In this document: positions 20,950 through 25,812 of the stretch, piece by piece
How positions within the stretch are numbered: the stretch's first letter is position 1
Layout of the letters: every line of letters starts with the position of its first letter
From: Hymenoscyphus infarciens
Lineage: Eukaryota > Ascomycota > Leotiomycetes > Helotiales > Helotiaceae
Reading direction: 5' to 3'
NCBI GenBank assembly: GCA_001414345.1
Contig: LLCB01000527.1
Span: 1-25,812, forward strand
Length of the DNA: 25,812 nt
Program-made: the position numbers and the translations under genes
Notes under the pieces: model-generated
What the model saw: the letters and a program-made list of their open reading frames with translations, nothing else
The model's database searches: none
What the model was told of the DNA's origin: nothing

Positions 20950-23590
20950 TATATATAAATCCCTAGTATAGATATGATATAGATTATTAAACTTTTATAG
21001 ATATTTATATATAAGTTATATAGAAAACTGTTATATTAGAAGTTATATAGTAATATTATTCCTTTAAATAGAAGGATAAGTATAATAAGTAACTTTAGAG
21101 GTATACTAAGCTATAAAAAGAGATACCTAAATCTTAGTTATTATTAATAAAGCTAAAAACTATAATAGAGACTTTTTACCTATATAATATAGTATAGATT
21201 TATTTTTCTTAGTTATAGCGTTTATTACTAATTAACTAAGACTAATAAAGATCGCTATATAAAGTAGATCGAATATAGACTCTCTAGGTTTCTAAATAGC
21301 TCTCTCTTTAGCTACCCTCCTTCTACTACGTTATAGTTTATTCTTATTACGCTCCTCGAAAACCTAACTATTATTAATATATACCTAGATAAATAGTAGG
21401 TATATAATTATATTATAAAATACTAAAGGTATTATTATATATATAATATTATAGTAATTATATTTAAATAGAAGGAATGTACTATATAATATTAGCTTTA
21501 ATTTATATTTCGAATATAGAGACTACATATATAAGAGGTTTTATACTAGTTACTATAATTAATAATAAAAGAAAAAGTTACTAAATTAGCTTATCTCTAT
21601 ACTTTCTCTTTTTAGATATTTAAATTTAGTTTAAGGTTTACTAGACTAGGGTCTAATTAACTCTCTTTAAAAGAGCTATCTCTCTTATAGCTACGTCTCT
21701 TATAAGATTATATTTACTATAAATCGAAGATAATATAAGTTTATAAGCAACGTAGTATAAATACTCTACTATCTACTAAAGAGGATAAAGGTAGAGATGT
21801 TTATTACCTTTTAAGAATAATATACTTTAAATTAATTCTAAATCTAGGTAGCGCTTACGTTTAATATTATAGTCTATAGTACTATAATACTAGTGCTTTT
21901 AAAGTTATAGTTATTATTATTAGAGTACCTACTTATAGTAAGGCTAAGGGGCTCTAATAAAAGCCTTATTTAAGGTTTCTTTAAGCTACTACTATATAAT
22001 ATATAATTCTTATATACCCTCTATACAAAGAAACCTTATAGATATACCTAACGTTCTAAATTGTTTTTATACTAATTTCCTAGTAAATGCGATTTTAAAG
22101 TATATAATAGCTTAGTACCTACTACTAGCGTTAAAGCGTTTTACTAATTATTTACTAGTAAAATAGATATCTAGCTAAGTAGTTAGAATATAGGAATATA
22201 AGATAAAGAATATAAGGCCTCTTAGATATTCTTACTTACTAATTTCCTAGAAGAAGAAATTTCCTAAAACTAAAGTTTCTAAAGCTAAAATTTCTTTAAA
22301 CTATTATCTAAAGCTACTAGTTATAATAATAACTACTAGATATAACATAAACTATAGTATTAAAACATATCTGCCTTTATCTATTAGCTCGATTAAGATT
22401 TTATAGATCTTGCTTTCGCCTACTACGCTAGACATAGTTAGGTGTTAAGGGCTCTCTTATAGCTTTTATATACTAATACTATTTAAACCTCTTATAGAGA
22501 TTTACTATATAAAGCCCTTCTAAAACATTATATAAAGCTCTTATAAAGAAGGCTTACCTAGTCCTTTTTACTATATATCTAGTCGTCGATTATTATATTT
22601 ATAATTAATATATAATAAGAAGAGAGGAGAGGTAGGATAAGCGAAGGTTGCTTTAATACTAAGAGGAGAATAAGTAGAGGAATACTATAGAGGCTATTAG
22701 AGTAATTCTATAAAGTTAGAGAATATTAGTATAATCTAATATAGCTATTTAAGAGAGATTTATCCTCCTAGTACTAATAGTTTTAAACACTTATCTAGTA
22801 TAATACTATATTATAGTTGTCTAATTCCTCTCTTATAAAGTTTATATCTAACTATATATATATAGGATTCTTAGGTATTAAGTTATTTTAGTATATTTTT
22901 AATATTATTTAGCTCTACTTTTAAGGTTTCTTTTAATATTTAGTTAATAAAATTACGTTTTATCTTCTTAATAAATTTAACTTTTACCTTATTAATATAC
23001 TATAGAAATTAGTCTATATATATTATAATATCTCTCTCTACTTTTTACTAGAAAGATAGTTATTCTTTTAATACTAAACTAAAGATACTAATATATAAAG
23101 GATAGTCTATAACTATTATTTATCTATCTATCTTTTAGTTATAGGAGCCTATAAACTACCTAACCTCTATAAAACCTAACTACCTCTATATTAATTCTTT
23201 AACTACCTTTAAGTATTCTTTAAAGTAGAATATTCTCTAGCTAATTTGAATTTCTTTAGTCTTTATTTAATTCTTATAACACTTATACCTTATTAATAAA
23301 GCCTACCTTCTTCTACCTACTATATATAAGAGGGCCTTATTATATAAAGTTCTTATAACCGGAAAAAAATCTATAGCCTTCTACTATCTAATAATCTAAA
23401 CTTCCTTAACTTCGGTTATTCTAGATAGTTAGATTTATATCTTTTTCCTTAATAATTCTAAAGCTACTTATATTACTTTCTTAATCTACTTAAAATTAGT
23501 CTTATCTATAGCTAGATTATCTTCTTAATCCTAATTTATATCTAAGATATTACTATATCTTTAATTCTAATAGATAAAGTAACCTTTAAG
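20950..23590 (-). pseudogene. RIP-degraded large coding tract K (~860 codons), minus strand, unknown family
   Basis: On the minus strand one frame runs from about 23590 to 21580 with very good coding character: EDNLAIDKTNF near 23520, VALELLRKKI near 23470, LSRITEVKEV near 23425, KAIDFFPVIRTLYNKALLYI near 23370, FYFKEYLKVVKELI near 23235, VKFIKKIKRNFIN near 22970, SSVVGESKIYKILIELIDKG near 22430, RFNASSRY near 22140, and YNIKRKRYLDLELI then SKYNLIRDVAIREIALLKRV near 21860-21660. A second frame gives VFEERNKNKL and SRRRVAKERAI near 21360-21310 and continues to about 20950, so an intron or indel is likely near 21.5 kb. It begins less than 100 bp from the divergent tract J. The protein looks soluble, basic and helical; I cannot name its family. 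Confidence 0.6.
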
Positions 23591-23674
23591 TAAGTATTTA
23601 AGAGTAATTAACTTACTATTTATAATCTTACTAGTTTAAATACTAGAAAATCTCTAAAAAAGAAATTATATTTT

Positions 23675-25340
23675 ATGTCTAAAAGTTAGTAGAATAATAG
23701 GTCTTTCTAAGCCCTCCGCCTATTATAGGTTCTAATAGAGTACTAGGAATTTTTTAGCCTACTATATAATCTAGATATTTATAAGAAAGGGGATTTAAAA
23801 CCTTTAAAAGTACTTTAAGATCTAAAGATTATACTTATAAAGATCTATTCCTTAGACTAGATAAAAATTAGAAAAGAGTATAATAATTTAAGTATATTCT
23901 TTCTAGCTATAAAAGAGATATATATAAATTATTAAGAAGTTAAGCCCTAATAGTAGAGAGGAAATTAACCTCCTCTTATATATATAAATACGAATTTACT
24001 AACTAAAACTATAATACTAAGTAAATTATTTAGCGCTTTCTTAAATATTAATTCACTAGCTAGTATATAAATACCTAGGTCTTATATAGTAAGTATATAT
24101 AACGAAGAGCGAAAATACGATAATAAGTAAAAGAAGCTAGAAGATGTTTATAAGTTAGTATATTATAAGTTACTTATATATATTATTAATATAGTATTAG
24201 AAAGAAAGATAGTTAATAATAAAGAGGTATATCTTTAGTAGAGGTTAGAGAATATAGATACTAGATTTTCTATATTTAAATATATAATATAAGATAATAG
24301 TAGTATAGTATAAAGGGGAATTAACCCTCTTAGCTATATATAAGATCTAGATAATAGTTATAAGTTACTTATAGAAATTAAACCTAGGTCTATTACTTTA
24401 GTAATTATTATATAAATAGTTACTTATATATTAGTAGCTATAATAAATAATAGCTATAACTAATAAGTTATCTTATCTCTAATAATATAGGTTATTTCTA
24501 ACCTTTTTAGGTAATTTAGGATTTTAGGTTTAAATAAGAATATAATGTTTTTATTTATATAAATAATAGAAAAGTATTAAGAGTACTTAGATAGTATACT
24601 AAAGGAAGTAGGAAAAATAGGTTAGGAAAATCTTAAGTATTTAAAAGTTTTATACTTAAAGCCTTTAAATATCTTTAAAAATTCTATAAAATATAATATT
24701 ACTATATAAGCTCTCTCTATATTTAAGTTATTTAAAAAAAAAGGATTTCCTATAGTAAGGGATAAGGGGCTAGTAAACGATTAAATAAAAGAGGATATTA
24801 AAAATTAGGAAGTAAAGGATAAGGAGATATAAGACATAGTTAAGTAAGCCTAAGGGAGTAATAAAATCACCCTTTATAAAATCGAAGAAGATTATAAGAA
24901 CCTTATAGTAGAGAGTAATAAGGATAAAGACATAAGAGAGAGGGTTAAAAACTAGGAAGTAGAGAGAATAGAAGAAGATTTTTAGAAAGAGAAGTAGTAG
25001 AATAATAATAATAATAATAATAGAAATAATAGTACTTATAAGGTTAGTAGATAGAAGAAAAGAAGGATAATAAAATAGAAGAGTAATAGAATTAATTTAG
25101 TCTTATATAGTTTATAAGGGTTTAGAAAGCGAGTAGTTAGCCTTTCCCCTCCTCGTTCCTTATTTAAGATAATACTAATTCAATACTAGGCTTATAATAA
25201 CTATATTTTATAGTATACTATAAGAAAGATAAATTAGGTATAGATTACTAATTTAGAGAGTGTTTTTAAGATAGGCGGTTAAGAGGTTTTAGTATTACTA
25301 ATATATACTAGGGTTCTAGGTATAGTATATAAAAACATAA
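23675..25340 (+). pseudogene. RIP-degraded coding tract J (~555 codons) with poly-Asn and basic tail
   Basis: The frame at 2 mod 3 opens at a surviving ATG at 23675 (MSKS), though the frame is also fairly open upstream. Supported runs: NLDIYKKGDLKPLKVL near 23770, FLAIKEIYINY near 23900, VLERKIVNNKEVYL near 24193, FKLFKKKGFPIVRDKGLVND near 24724, KITLYKIEEDYKNLIVES near 24863 and NKDKDIRERVKN near 24920. Then comes (AAT)7 encoding seven Asn at 25001-25021, followed by a Lys/Arg-rich stretch (KKRRIIK near 25060) that could be a nuclear localisation signal. The end is put near 25340 because ITNLESVFKIGG near 25240 is still in frame. The composition suggests a charged helical domain followed by a disordered tail; family unknown. 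Confidence 0.6.
25001..25021 (+). repeat. (AAT)7 microsatellite inside tract J
   Basis: Seven perfect AAT units in frame, encoding seven Asn residues in tract J. AAT contains no CpA or TpG, so RIP cannot interrupt it. Confidence 0.9.
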
Positions 25341-25812
25341 TATAAAATATATAAAAGAATAATAAATAATATCTTCTTATAAGACTTTTATATTAATAGT
25401 AAGTATAATCTTTTTCCTTTATTAGTTTAATAACTTAAACATATATATAACTAAGTAGTTTAACTATATTAAAAAACTTACTTAATTATCTCTTTTAATA
25501 TATTTTTAATAGAGAGTTTTATATAAGTGTTATAGAACTACTTATAGATTTTTATTAGATTATTAAAGTATATATATATTTAATACTCTTATACTCTAAT
25601 AAATATTCTTAAGATCTCTTTATTAGATATATTATTTTCTAAACATTCTTTAGCTTATTACTACTTTTTAGTAAAGTTTTAGTATTAAAACTAAGTAGTA
25701 ACTACTTATATATCTACTTTTATTCTTATAATTAATTAATAACTATAATATAAATTAGTAAAAAAACACTAGAGATCTAAAAGTTACTAGGTCTCTAAAT
25801 AAAAGACTTCTT
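25341..25812. other. Intergenic, AT-rich, one palindrome copy
   Basis: No supported coding frame. A single palindrome copy, AGTAGTTTAACTAT, starts at 25454, downstream of tract J, matching the position of the arrays downstream of other tracts. The rest is AT-rich DNA without visible repeats; another tract could begin beyond the window. Confidence 0.45.

Larger units (their letters stand above)
1..25812. other. RIP-saturated AT-rich region (whole window)
   Basis: Across the window CA and TG dinucleotides are nearly eliminated while TA is in large excess. CT, AG, CC, GG and occasional CG persist. This is the signature of repeat-induced point mutation, which converts C to T at CpA on both strands of duplicated DNA in filamentous ascomycetes. 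Consequences seen directly are very few TGA triplets, coding tracts peppered with TAA/TAG, and almost no ATG. Tandem arrays, intergenic DNA and coding tracts are all affected, so the whole block was treated as duplicated. A few short under-mutated pockets remain, for example near 2229-2312, 11940-12070, 15655-15700, 18000-18050 and 22360-22445. Confidence 0.93.

Noticed and set aside
902..25340. Taking any frame as coding simply because its stops could be explained by RIP.
   Set aside because: After RIP every TAA/TAG can be explained away in every frame, so openness alone is meaningless. Only frames with fewer stops than the alternatives, long stop-free runs and charged composition were kept.
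1..25812. Mitochondrial, plastid or Plasmodium-like AT-rich DNA.
   Set aside because: Those are AT-rich without specific loss of CpA/TpG. No mitochondrial genes, rRNA or tRNA are seen, and the stop pattern is that of RIP.
600..25812. tRNA or rRNA genes.
   Set aside because: No cloverleaf with intact A and B boxes or conserved rRNA segment was noticed on either strand; RIP would also have destroyed them.

Overview
The window reads as nuclear DNA of a filamentous ascomycete (Pezizomycotina) that repeat-induced point mutation (RIP) has mutated almost to saturation. CpA and TpG are nearly absent (none in the first 120 bases, for example), TpA is in large excess, and CpT, CpC and even some CpG remain. 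That pattern is C-to-T change at CpA on both strands, not general AT drift. As a result TGA is very rare, CAA/CAG/TGG codons have become TAA/TAG, and nearly every ATG has become ATA. No gene can be read as a normal ORF. The coding tracts below were found by reading all six frames by eye and choosing the frame with clearly fewest TAA/TAG, long stop-free runs and a charged K/E/D/N/R composition. Their start and end points are approximate, and nothing here is likely to be expressed as a full protein.

Layout. 1-590: array of 13 copies of a palindromic motif. About 902-3736 (+), 3661-6087 (+) and 6060-9050 (+): three large dead coding tracts in a row. 9055-9235: motif copies. 9256-10395 (-), facing away from 10442-14193 (+, three frame blocks). 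14336-14875: motif copies and a 54-bp array. 15191-15297: short tandem repeat. 15340-18060 (-), facing away from about 18476-19855 (+), with two single motif copies between them. 20047-20735: motif array of 15 copies. 20950-23590 (-), facing away from 23675-25340 (+). A last motif copy lies at 25454.

Two things stand out. First, every repeat array carries the same short palindrome, AGTAGTT(N)AACTACT. Its central base is T or A, as expected if RIP hit an original C or G, and two copies still carry the original G. Second, the arrays lie where neighbouring coding tracts converge (about 9.1, 14.4-14.9 and 20.0-20.7 kb), while the genes themselves come as divergent pairs. I could not assign any of the tracts to a known family, and I saw no reverse transcriptase, integrase, DDE or tyrosine-recombinase signature. 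RIP implies that this DNA is or was multicopy, so it is either a family of unrecognised elements or a repeated segmental block. Names and functions are therefore deliberately withheld.
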